Of a stretch of DNA of 20,248 nucleotides, positions 15,158 through 20,248 are shown in pieces (position 1 is the first letter of the stretch; the number at the start of each line of letters is the position of its first letter). Below the pieces are notes generated by a model. The model did no database searches. It saw only the letters and a list, made by a program, of their open reading frames with translations, and was not told the DNA's origin. The DNA is from SURF-33 sp964598885. GTDB lineage: Bacteria > Desulfobacterota > Desulfobacteria > Desulfobacterales > Desulfosalsimonadaceae. The stretch is taken from positions 1-20,248 of the forward strand of contig CAZRES010000051.1 of the NCBI GenBank assembly GCA_964598885.1, read 5' to 3'. The position numbers and the translations under genes were made by a program.

Positions 15158-16039
15158 ATGGTATACAGATCCTTTTTTAAAATCTTACTGATTTCATTTT
15201 TCAGCGTCATTTTTTTCACCGGCATTGCCTTCACCGCCGATCCAAAGGAAGAAGAACTCCCAAACACCATTACCAACGCCCTGGGGATGGAATTTGTTCT
15301 CATCGCCCCGGGGACCTTTATCATGGGAAGCCCGTCAAAAGAACCGGGCCGCTATGGCGACGAAGGACGACACCAGGTTACACTGACCCAGGCGTATTAT
15401 CTGCAAACCACTGAAGTGACCCAGGGGCAATGGGACGCGGTGATGGAGTCCAATCCCTCTTACTTTAAAAACTGTGGTGACGACTGCCCAGTGGAGCAGG
15501 TATCCTGGGATGATGTGCAGGAGTTTGTTCGCCGGCTTAACGGACAGCAAGGGGTCGATATCTATCGCCTTCCCACCGAGGCCGAATGGGAGTACGCGGC
15601 CAATGCCGGCTCCTTGGAAGCCCTTGCGAATGGAGCACTTACACAAACCGAATGTGAATGGGATCGAAATTTAAGTGCCATGGGCTGGTATTGCGGGAAT
15701 TCACGCGTCAGCTACGATGGCTGTTTCGATCTCAGCGGCCGGGGCGGGCCGAAATGTGCGGGACCGAATCCCGTGGCCAAAAAAAAGCCCAACGCATGGG
15801 GCCTTTATGACATGCACGGCAATGTATGGGAATGGTGCGCCGACTGGTATGGCGATTATCCCACATCCGCTGTTACAGATCCCACCGGACCATCTTCCGG
15901 CGATACCCGAGTACTCCGGGGTGGAAGCTGGATCAATTATGCCAGATTCTGTCGTTCCGCCAGCCGCTTCGACTCGGTTCCCGGCCTTCGATACGCCAAC
16001 AGCGGATTTCGTCTTGTCATCCACACGGACAAAGAATAG
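15158..16039 (+). CDS. Exported FGE-sulfatase (SUMF1) fold protein, possible DGR variable protein
   Basis: Start ATG 15158 has GGAG (15148-15151) six bases upstream and opens a signal peptide (hydrophobic to about residue 22, likely cut after A-F-T-A). The 293-residue protein is a formylglycine-generating-enzyme-type domain: G-M-E-F-V-L-I-A-P-G-T-F-x-M-G-S, the T-T-E-V-T-Q-G-Q-W segment, P-V-E-Q-V-S-W-D-D, Y-R-L-P-T-E-A-E-W-E-Y-A, G-L-Y-D-M-H-G-N-V-W-E-W-C and R-V-L-R-G-G-S-W. It is probably a binding or structural protein rather than a true FGE. The last 43 residues (251-293) match the layout of diversity-generating-retroelement variable regions: conserved R-G-G-S-W, R-S-A-x-R, P-G-x-R and G-F-R-L-V with odd residues between. 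No reverse transcriptase or template repeat is in the window. Confidence 0.9.
   Translation: MVYRSFFKILLISFFSVIFFTGIAFTADPKEEELPNTITNALGMEFVLIAPGTFIMGSPSKEPGRYGDEGRHQVTLTQAYYLQTTEVTQGQWDAVMESNPSYFKNCGDDCPVEQVSWDDVQEFVRRLNGQQGVDIYRLPTEAEWEYAANAGSLEALANGALTQTECEWDRNLSAMGWYCGNSRVSYDGCFDLSGRGGPKCAGPNPVAKKKPNAWGLYDMHGNVWEWCADWYGDYPTSAVTDPTGPSSGDTRVLRGGSWINYARFCRSASRFDSVPGLRYANSGFRLVIHTDKE
15918..16017 (+). other. Candidate DGR variable region (VR)
   Basis: Codons at the variable positions between fixed motifs are ATC, AAT, TAT, TTC, AGC, TTC, GAC, TCG, GTT, CTT, TAC, GCC, AAC and AGC. Thirteen of fourteen end in C or T, as expected if each came from an AAC/AAT codon in an adenine-rich template by adenine-specific mutagenesis, while flanking codons (GGA AGC TGG, CGT TCC GCC, CCC GGC, GGA TTT CGT) look fixed. 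The template repeat itself was not found in this window, so this is a pattern match only. Confidence 0.4.
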
Positions 16040-16046
16040 CAGTTGT

Positions 16047-16073
16047 AAAAAAAGGCTCCTAAACGCCGCCTTT
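16047..16073 (-). terminator. Intrinsic terminator of the DUF99 gene
   Basis: On the minus strand AAAGGC (16068-16073), an 11-base loop, GCCTTT (16051-16056), then T's to 16047. The stop codon of the DUF99 gene lies in the loop, so the terminator overlaps the gene end. Confidence 0.55.
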
Positions 16074-16631
16074 GCTTTGGCCGTAAACCAGGGCCCCGGC
16101 GATAAGATGGGCCGTTCGCAAGGGTTCGGGTATATTACCATACACAGCAAACCGGTTCAAAACAGCGATCGCCTGCTCTGAAGACAACCCTACCCGCTGG
16201 ACAAATACAGCACGCATCTGCTCCATTTCCCCCAGGCGTTCAAGCACGGCCCATTTGGGCTTTCCTTCTTCAATATGGGATAAGAGCGCCTTGCGGATCA
16301 AGGCCATATCCGGCTGTTTCCGGGAGATCACCATTACCGGAAGTCCCAAACATTCATGGAGAGCAAAAACATCTACCACATTAAATCCGGCAAAGGCGAT
16401 CCCCTGGAGCATCACAAGTTGTATATGCTCTGCGAATTTGGATCTGCTGATTAATTCTGTAAGTTGTGAAGCCGAATCAAAGCCGTCTCGATCCACTTCT
16501 CCGATCAACACGCCATCAAACCGCAAGCCGGCATACACCGTCCCAACGAGTTTGACTTTGCCGTTGCAATCACGCGGAAAGGGAGCATCATCGAATCCGA
16601 CCACATTGGTAAAACGCTTTTCCGCCCTCAT
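16059..16631 (-). CDS. DUF99 family protein (endonuclease dU / EndoV-related)
   Basis: 190 residues, the usual length for DUF99. Family features: V-V-G-F-D-D-A-P-F near the N-terminus (10-18), L-V-G-T-V-Y-A-G (28-35), D-R-D-G-F-D-S-A (47-54), L-Q-G-I-A-F-A-G-F-N-V-V-D (75-87) and G-L-P-V-M-V-I-S-R-K-Q-P-D (96-108). The family has an RNase-H-like fold related to endonuclease V; an archaeal member has been described as cutting DNA at deoxyuridine. Function in this organism is inferred from family only. The ribosome site (AGAGAAGA) is weak. It is convergent with the FGE-fold gene and divergent from mscS; the neighbours give no clue to its job. Confidence 0.85.
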   Translation of the reverse strand: MRAEKRFTNVVGFDDAPFPRDCNGKVKLVGTVYAGLRFDGVLIGEVDRDGFDSASQLTELISRSKFAEHIQLVMLQGIAFAGFNVVDVFALHECLGLPVMVISRKQPDMALIRKALLSHIEEGKPKWAVLERLGEMEQMRAVFVQRVGLSSEQAIAVLNRFAVYGNIPEPLRTAHLIAGALVYGQSKGGV

Positions 16632-16723
16632 TCTTCTCTCTTATTGATGGTTAGTGAAAACCGCGATGAAAAAATGCGGCAGCATTGTTTTCGCCCATCG
16701 TTTTTGAGGATTGAGTCGGCAAT

Positions 16724-16752
16724 TTGACGGACCTTTTTTGTTATGATAAAGT
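16724..16752 (+). promoter_or_regulatory. Candidate mscS promoter
   Basis: TTGACG (16724-16729), 17 bases, TAAAGT (16747-16752); five and four of six matches. It is placed about 100 bases before mscS and just upstream of a 14-bp palindrome. Confidence 0.35.
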
Positions 16753-16757
16753 TCAAG

Positions 16758-16771
16758 TTGCATATATGCAA
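16758..16771. promoter_or_regulatory. Perfect 14-bp palindrome, possible operator
   Basis: TTGCATATATGCAA reads the same on both strands. Its position just after the candidate mscS promoter (about +1 to +12) is where a repressor would bind. No regulator is identified. Confidence 0.35.
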
Positions 16772-16812
16772 AGTCACTACAAAAATCATCCTGCATAATA
16801 ATAACAGTGAAA

Positions 16813-16830
16813 TTTCTGTAAAAACAGAAA
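16813..16830. repeat. Short inverted repeat in the mscS leader
   Basis: TTTCTGT, AAAA, ACAGAAA: perfect 7-bp arms about 15 bases before the mscS ribosome site. It could be a weak mRNA hairpin or a second operator. Confidence 0.35.
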
Positions 16831-16852
16831 AAAACGGTGAATATGGAGGGCA

Positions 16853-17776
16853 ATGAAAATGGAAACGATGCAACATTATCTCCAACGTATCAACTGGGAA
16901 GCAATTATTTCCACCGGCATGCGGATCATCCTCATATTACTGCTGGCGTGGGGCATATTGTTTTTACTTCGTAAAATGCTTGCCCGGCTGGAACAACGGC
17001 TGCTGGAAAAAGGCAAAAAGGAAGGCGAGCCGCCCAGCGAAGCGGCCAAACGGATCGAAACCCTGATGCGTCTGATCCGGCAGGCAGCCATATTCACGAT
17101 AATCATCATTGCGGTACTTATCATCCTTCGCGAAATTGGATTAGATATCGCCCCGATTCTGGCCGGTGCGGGTATTATCGGTCTGGCCGTTGGTTTTGGG
17201 GCGCAAAATCTGGTCCGTGATATCATCTCGGGGTTTTTCTTTATCCTTGAAAACCAGGTTCGGGTGGGAGATGTTGCGGTAATCAACGGTACGGGCGGTC
17301 TGGTCGAAAAAATTAATTTCCGGACCATCGTGCTCCGGGATCTGGGCGGAGTGGTGCATGTCTTTCCTAATGGCACCGTCACCACGCTCAGCAATCTGAC
17401 CAATGAATGGGCGGCTTATGTCTTTGATATTGGAGTTGCCTACAAAGAAAATACAGACCATGTCATCGACATCATGAAAACGGTAGGATCAGAGATGAAA
17501 GCCGATCCGGAATATGGTCCTATCATTCTGGAAGAACCGGAAATATTCGGAGTAGACAAGTTTGCCGACTCGGCAGTTGTGATCAAAGGAAGGATCAAGA
17601 CCAAACCCATTCGGCAGTGGATGGTTGGGCGGGAGTTTCTGCGCCGGGTCAAGCATGCCTTTGACCAAAACGGCATTGAGATCCCATTCCCGCATCAGAC
17701 CCTTTATTTTGGAGAAGCGAGCAAACCGATCGACCTTAAGCTAATGGAAAAACAATATGCTTCCAATAACGGATAA
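16853..17776 (+). CDS. mscS: Small-conductance mechanosensitive channel, MscS family
   Basis: 307 residues; ATG 16853 follows GGAGGG directly upstream. Three membrane helices: about 20-40, 76-93 and 97-131. The last is the pore helix with the Gly/Ala-rich face A-G-A-G-I-I-G-L-A-V-G-F-G-A-Q (104-118), then L-V-R-D-I-I-S-G-F-F. The beta domain carries V-R-V-G-D-V (136-141), G-x-V-E-K-I and F-P-N-G (171-174), all MscS signatures; the C-terminal alpha/beta part follows and ends H-Q-T-L-Y-F, as in the family. Such inner-membrane channels open under membrane tension to release solutes during osmotic downshock. Length and three helices place it near the simple MscS/YkuT type. It stands alone with its own upstream region and converges on the pilin gene 25 bp away. 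Confidence 0.95.
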   Translation: MKMETMQHYLQRINWEAIISTGMRIILILLLAWGILFLLRKMLARLEQRLLEKGKKEGEPPSEAAKRIETLMRLIRQAAIFTIIIIAVLIILREIGLDIAPILAGAGIIGLAVGFGAQNLVRDIISGFFFILENQVRVGDVAVINGTGGLVEKINFRTIVLRDLGGVVHVFPNGTVTTLSNLTNEWAAYVFDIGVAYKENTDHVIDIMKTVGSEMKADPEYGPIILEEPEIFGVDKFADSAVVIKGRIKTKPIRQWMVGREFLRRVKHAFDQNGIEIPFPHQTLYFGEASKPIDLKLMEKQYASNNG

Positions 17777-17801
17777 ACCATAATACATCAATGATCTTTA
17801 A

Positions 17802-18194
17802 CTATTCTACTCGTATTGTATATGTGTTTTCTACCGCATTCCAGTTTTTGTCTGCCTTTTGATAATCATCCGGGCATCTTCCCGTACGATCCTTTACAAC
17901 AATAAAAATTGTTATATTTGGATCGCCCGAAATATCAACGTCAGGGTTTATGGGTACAACATCAAGATCCTGAGCAACAGGGAGATCATCACGAAATGGA
18001 CTGGCGAAATAAGATGAAAGTGCTTTGGCGACGATATTGGCGTCATTTTCAGCCTGACTGCAGTATCCTTTGTTTCGGATGCGAATATAGTTCGGAATCG
18101 CAATAGCTGCCAGGATACTTACAATTGCAATAACCACCATTAATTCAATAAGAGTAAATCCCTTTTCCCGCCGAATCAGATTTCTGTCTGGCAT
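17802..18194 (-). CDS. Type IV pilin / pseudopilin major-subunit-like protein
   Basis: ATG 18192-18194 with GGGGAGGA about 7 bases upstream gives 130 residues. The class III leader is M-P-D-R-N-L-I-R-R-E-K-G followed by F-T-L-I-E-L-M-V-V-I-A-I: prepilin peptidase would cut after Gly12, leave N-methyl-Phe, and the key Glu5 is present. The hydrophobic helix continues to A-I-A-I-P-N-Y. The globular part is short (about 95 residues) and contains two cysteines, one shortly after the helix (G-Y-C-S) and one near the end (G-R-C-P), that could form a disulfide. Size and P-N-Y after the helix resemble PilA-like pilins of deltaproteobacteria more than type II pseudopilins, but no pilus assembly genes are nearby. 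It is transcribed leftward, tail to tail with mscS. Confidence 0.88.
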   Translation of the reverse strand: MPDRNLIRREKGFTLIELMVVIAIVSILAAIAIPNYIRIRNKGYCSQAENDANIVAKALSSYFASPFRDDLPVAQDLDVVPINPDVDISGDPNITIFIVVKDRTGRCPDDYQKADKNWNAVENTYTIRVE

Positions 18195-18246
18195 TTTTTT
18201 CCTCCCCAATATGTTAACTTTAAAATAAAACTTATTTTCTTTATCA

Positions 18247-18264
18247 ATAATAGGCGGCTATTAT
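18247..18264. repeat. Inverted repeat upstream of the pilin gene
   Basis: ATAATAG, GCGG, CTATTAT: perfect 7-bp arms about 55-70 bases before the pilin start. Two TATAAT hexamers lie further upstream on the minus strand (18312-18317 and 18325-18330) without clear -35 boxes. It may form a leader hairpin or bind a regulator. Confidence 0.35.
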
Positions 18265-18381
18265 CTTATCAGGTCGTTCATGAGCTGACATATATTTTTC
18301 GCAGATTCCATATTATAAGTTCATATTATAGAATATTTTTATTAAAACTATAATCATTTCAATTTTGCCCAGCCGTTTCAA

Positions 18382-18945
18382 CTATAAAAATGTAAATAAG
18401 ACTGATATAAAGGAGGCAATGTAAATAATGAAAAAGATAATCGGGAAGAACAGAGACAGAATTCTCGGCTTGGCGGATCCGATGAATCCGTCCATACGTA
18501 AAACCCCTTTGCTGGGATAACTTAAGATTTCTTTTCCGTCAGGACTTTCAATTTTTCCGTTTTTGGCATCAAAAAAAAGAGATTCATCGGAAAAAAATAA
18601 CTCTCCCGCTCGGTTTAATTTTCTTTCCAGAAATCTTGCCTGAAAATATCGTAATTTGAGTTTCAGCTGCATTCTCATGGAAGATGTAGTCCAATAAGTA
18701 TTAATGCATATGCCGAATACATGGCAGAATAAAATAAAGAGCATATCCAGAAAAGAAACCGTGTGAATGGTTCTGCTGGCAACCCCGCTTACATAGAAGA
18801 CTGTGGGAAAAAATATGATAAGATTAAAAAAAATATAGGACAGTTCATAAAATCTCATACATTTTTCTTGCTCATGAATAATGGCCAAAAGAGAAAGATA
18901 TTTTTGCTTTGTCTCTTTATCTTTTTGGCTTTTACTGTCTTCCAT
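18382..18945 (-). CDS. Hypothetical three-TM membrane protein
   Basis: 187 residues; ATG 18943-18945 with AGAAAGGA about 8 bases upstream. Predicted membrane helices at about 34-55, 64-84 and 162-186. Between the second and third is a soluble, strongly basic helix (M-R-M-Q-L-K-L-K-L-R-Y-F-Q-A-R-F-L-E-R-K, 90-109) followed by a small polar domain (115-160). The Y-W just after TM2 with a following basic helix is vaguely like the RipA family of small membrane proteins, but I would not assign it. It is encoded between the pilin and the PilZ gene, all on the minus strand but separated by 110-190 bp gaps, so probably not one operon. Function unknown. Confidence 0.65.
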   Translation of the reverse strand: MEDSKSQKDKETKQKYLSLLAIIHEQEKCMRFYELSYIFFNLIIFFPTVFYVSGVASRTIHTVSFLDMLFILFCHVFGICINTYWTTSSMRMQLKLKLRYFQARFLERKLNRAGELFFSDESLFFDAKNGKIESPDGKEILSYPSKGVLRMDGFIGSAKPRILSLFFPIIFFIIYIASFISVLFTFL

Positions 18946-19057
18946 AAGGCAATCCTTTCTGTTGCAGGGTTTAATATGGGATTAGAAATCTGAAAACTGA
19001 CTTAACGGAATGGATAAAATACGGTTATAGAGATTGACACTTTACTCTAACAGACAT

Positions 19058-19423
19058 TTACCATTCGCGGTTAATATATTTTTTATGCAGATAGTTCTTG
19101 ACAAACGCCTTGATGGCTTCTATCTGCTCATCCTTTGAACCGATAAACTCTACGCCGGTAAAAAAACAGTCGGAATCCCAAAAATATCGGGCGACTTTCC
19201 CTTTGACTTTTATTGTTTTGCCTTCCAGATCCATGGTTACTAAAACGACAAAAGCACCTTCCAATATCTTTTCCGTTTTCAAAAGAACGCCGGTCTGGCT
19301 TAAATTAAGCGCATAGCCGATTCCACGATCGATTTTTTCGCGCGAGTTGTTAAACAAAACATAAGCGACTCTGTTTCCAGTCGAAATCCTGGGATTTTTT
19401 CTTTTTTCCGTTATGTGTGTCAT
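19058..19423 (-). CDS. PilZ-domain c-di-GMP-binding protein
   Basis: About 121 residues, a single PilZ domain. The c-di-GMP motif is complete: R-K-N-P-R (8-12, RxxxR) and N-L-S-Q-T-G (40-45, D/NxSxxG), then V-L-L-K and the strands I-K-V-K-G-K-V-A-R-Y and F-F-T-G-V-E-F-I typical of the barrel. Such proteins change shape or partners on binding c-di-GMP and often act on motility, pili or exopolysaccharide. The start is uncertain: ATG 19421-19423 has AGGA too close, and an in-frame TTG at 19430-19432 is the alternative. The gene follows, on the same strand, a GEMM-like riboswitch and an intrinsic terminator, so both its transcription and its protein are probably under c-di-GMP control. Confidence 0.88.
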   Translation of the reverse strand: MTHITEKRKNPRISTGNRVAYVLFNNSREKIDRGIGYALNLSQTGVLLKTEKILEGAFVVLVTMDLEGKTIKVKGKVARYFWDSDCFFTGVEFIGSKDEQIEAIKAFVKNYLHKKYINREW

Positions 19424-19444
19424 TTCCTGCAATCTATCCGTAAT

Positions 19445-19482
19445 AAAAAAGCCGGATTGTCATGCTGTCATGGCAACCCGGC
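19445..19482 (-). terminator. Intrinsic terminator between riboswitch and PilZ gene
   Basis: On the minus strand GCCGGGTTG (19474-19482) pairs with CAATCCGGC (19451-19459) over 9 bp with one G-T pair, followed by six T's (19445-19450). The first arm is also the 3' strand of the riboswitch aptamer, so aptamer and terminator are mutually exclusive. Confidence 0.75.
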
Positions 19483-19536
19483 CGTCTGCGTGAGACCCGT
19501 GGCTTTCCGCCCCCACCTCGCAATGAGTTCGGCTTA
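19472..19536 (-). promoter_or_regulatory. GEMM-like (c-di-GMP-I class) riboswitch aptamer
   Basis: Read on the minus strand: a stem CTCATT/GGTGGG closed by the GNRA loop GCGA (19512-19527), then GGCGGAAAGCCACGGGTCT, a hairpin GTCT-CACGC-AGAC, and GGCCGGGTTGCC. The class consensus, from memory, has a GNRA-capped stem, then G-A-C-G-C-A-A-A-G-C-C, A-C-G-G-G-T-C-T, and a closing G-C-C-G-G-G-T-T-G-C-C; the 3' two thirds match closely. The 5' closing strand (usually GGCAAAC) reads GCCGAAC, so P1 pairing is not convincing, and the ligand could be c-di-GMP or the related cGAMP. It lies directly before a terminator and a PilZ gene. Confidence 0.65.
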
Positions 19537-19681
19537 ATTATTAATTTGAAAACATATGCAAAAGAAATGCCTAATAATTATTTATAATGCTTATGGGGGG
19601 TAGGATAGGCTTATTTCCCTTATTTTAGTGATAAAATATTTATTTAATTTTTATTCATTTAAAGTTGGCATCCACATAAAA

Positions 19682-19736
19682 CAAACCGAGCTGACAAAAA
19701 ATGTCACGACAAGACATTTTTTGTCAGCTCGGTTTG
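19682..19736. repeat. Perfect inverted repeat, 24-bp arms, 7-bp spacer
   Basis: Arms 19682-19705 and 19713-19736 are exact reverse complements; the spacer is ACGACAA. On the minus strand a T-rich run (TTTTATG) follows, so it could terminate leftward transcription; on the plus strand no T-run follows. The arms are longer and more perfect than usual terminators. Confidence 0.9.
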
Positions 19737-20044
19737 CACTCCATCACTTTTGGTAATTTCCCATAAGCGCCCGGGAACAAAAAAACAATCCTGTTTTCTT
19801 GTTTCCGGGCTGACCAGTTTTTTGCATTCTTGCCGCATTGAACGGATCCAGCATTTTTCCTGAGCATCGAAATGTAACCACGTAACCACGTTTCCGGCAG
19901 CAGCTTGGATGTGAAGCCTGTTTCTTCTCGGATTTTAACGATTAATTCGTTTTCGTAAGCGCCATGTATGGATCCCCGTATTAAAGGGGTTGCAGAATGA
20001 TGCGATGTATATTTCAGCCCACATCTCGAAAAAATATAAAAATG
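19724..20044 (-). pseudogene. Possible decayed gene: start-less open frame of about 106 codons
   Basis: On the minus strand a frame runs open from just after a TGA (20045-20047) to the TGA at 19724-19726, inside the hairpin. It has no usable start near its 5' end; the first in-frame ATG lies deep in it. It reads as plausible protein in its middle part (H-G-A-Y-E-N-E-L-I-V-K-I-R-E-E-T-G-F) but I do not recognise a family. A second overlapping frame (19704-19889, 61 codons) starts at a proper ATG and is an alternative. A chance open frame is also possible. Confidence 0.25.
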
Positions 20045-20047
20045 TCA

Positions 20048-20248
20048 ATATAAGAGCCCCGTGTACGGCTGGGTGTATCGGCGATGTCATTTACGAAAAA
20101 TCTTCCAATACATTTAAACCGTTTCGCAACCAGCATCCCCCTCTGTCTTGAATCGTGAAAATATTTTTTAATTCGATTAATTATTATTCCAATTTATTAT
20201 ATAAAAATATTTGAAATCATTAAAAATAAAAGTTGACATTACATTAAA
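20048..20248. other. AT-rich region with no recognised gene
   Basis: The last 200 bases hold only a short minus-strand frame of about 40 codons with a G-rich stretch before its ATG, which I cannot support as a gene. The final 100 bases are strongly AT-rich. Confidence 0.5.

Noticed and set aside
16628..16885. Two overlapping minus-strand frames between the DUF99 gene and mscS.
   Set aside because: They overlap each other and the mscS promoter and leader; no protein-like composition or ribosome site is seen.
19724..20044. K-I-R-E-E-T-G-F in the start-less frame as the end of a Nudix box.
   Set aside because: The Nudix pattern needs Gly and Glu at set positions before it and an R-E pair; these are not present, so the resemblance is too weak to name a family.
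1..20248. CRISPR arrays, tRNA or rRNA genes and complete insertion sequences.
   Set aside because: I saw no spaced direct repeats, no tRNA T-loop/anticodon pattern, no rRNA sequence and no transposase-like protein.

Overview
The window looks like chromosomal DNA of a Gram-negative anaerobe, most likely a Desulfobacterota (deltaproteobacterial) sulfate-reducer type. This is inferred from the gene mix: a B12-dependent class II ribonucleotide reductase, nickel-hydrogenase maturation genes hypA-hypB, a type IV pilin with a class III leader, a GEMM-like c-di-GMP riboswitch before a PilZ gene, and formylglycine-enzyme-fold proteins. The sequence has one assembly gap of 100 N (1637-1736) inside gatB. 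The body is fairly GC-rich; from about 17.8 kb onward it becomes AT-rich and gene-poor.

Layout. 1-2401 (+): gatC (5' cut), gatA and gatB (gapped), an aberrant GatCAB operon whose GatA lacks the amidase catalytic residues. 2416-6882 (-): a fusion of a PlsC-like acyltransferase with an alpha/beta-hydrolase, followed downstream by nrdJ. 7199-8229 (+): hypA-hypB. 8344-13125 (+): an unusual Hsp70 module of GrpE-like protein, lidless DnaK-like protein and a large membrane-spanning J-like protein ending in an extracytoplasmic DUF1566 domain. 13153-14943 (-): lipoprotein SppA peptidase followed by a CesT-chaperone-like protein. 15158-16039 (+): exported FGE/sulfatase-modifying-factor-fold protein whose C-terminus has the codon pattern of a diversity-generating-retroelement variable region. 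16059-16631 (-): DUF99. 16853-17776 (+): MscS channel. 17802-18194 (-): type IV pilin. 18382-18945 (-): three-TM membrane protein. 19058-19423 (-): PilZ protein under a GEMM-like riboswitch with a terminator. 19540-20248: AT-rich, with a perfect 24-bp-arm hairpin and what may be a decayed frame.

The most system-like part is 8238-13125. A sigma70-type promoter precedes three closely packed genes that resemble GrpE, DnaK and DnaJ, but each is altered: the Hsp70 has no helical lid and its interdomain linker is replaced by a helical insert, the J-like domain has His-Pro-Thr instead of His-Pro-Asp, and the J-like protein crosses the membrane to a TPR-like stalk and a C-type-lectin-fold tip. A second C-type-lectin-fold protein (15158-16039) lies 2 kb further on. 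My inference is a dedicated chaperone or signalling machine linking cytoplasmic ATPase state to an extracytoplasmic sensor; the sequence does not prove this.

All assignments are by reading sequence motifs; no database search was run.
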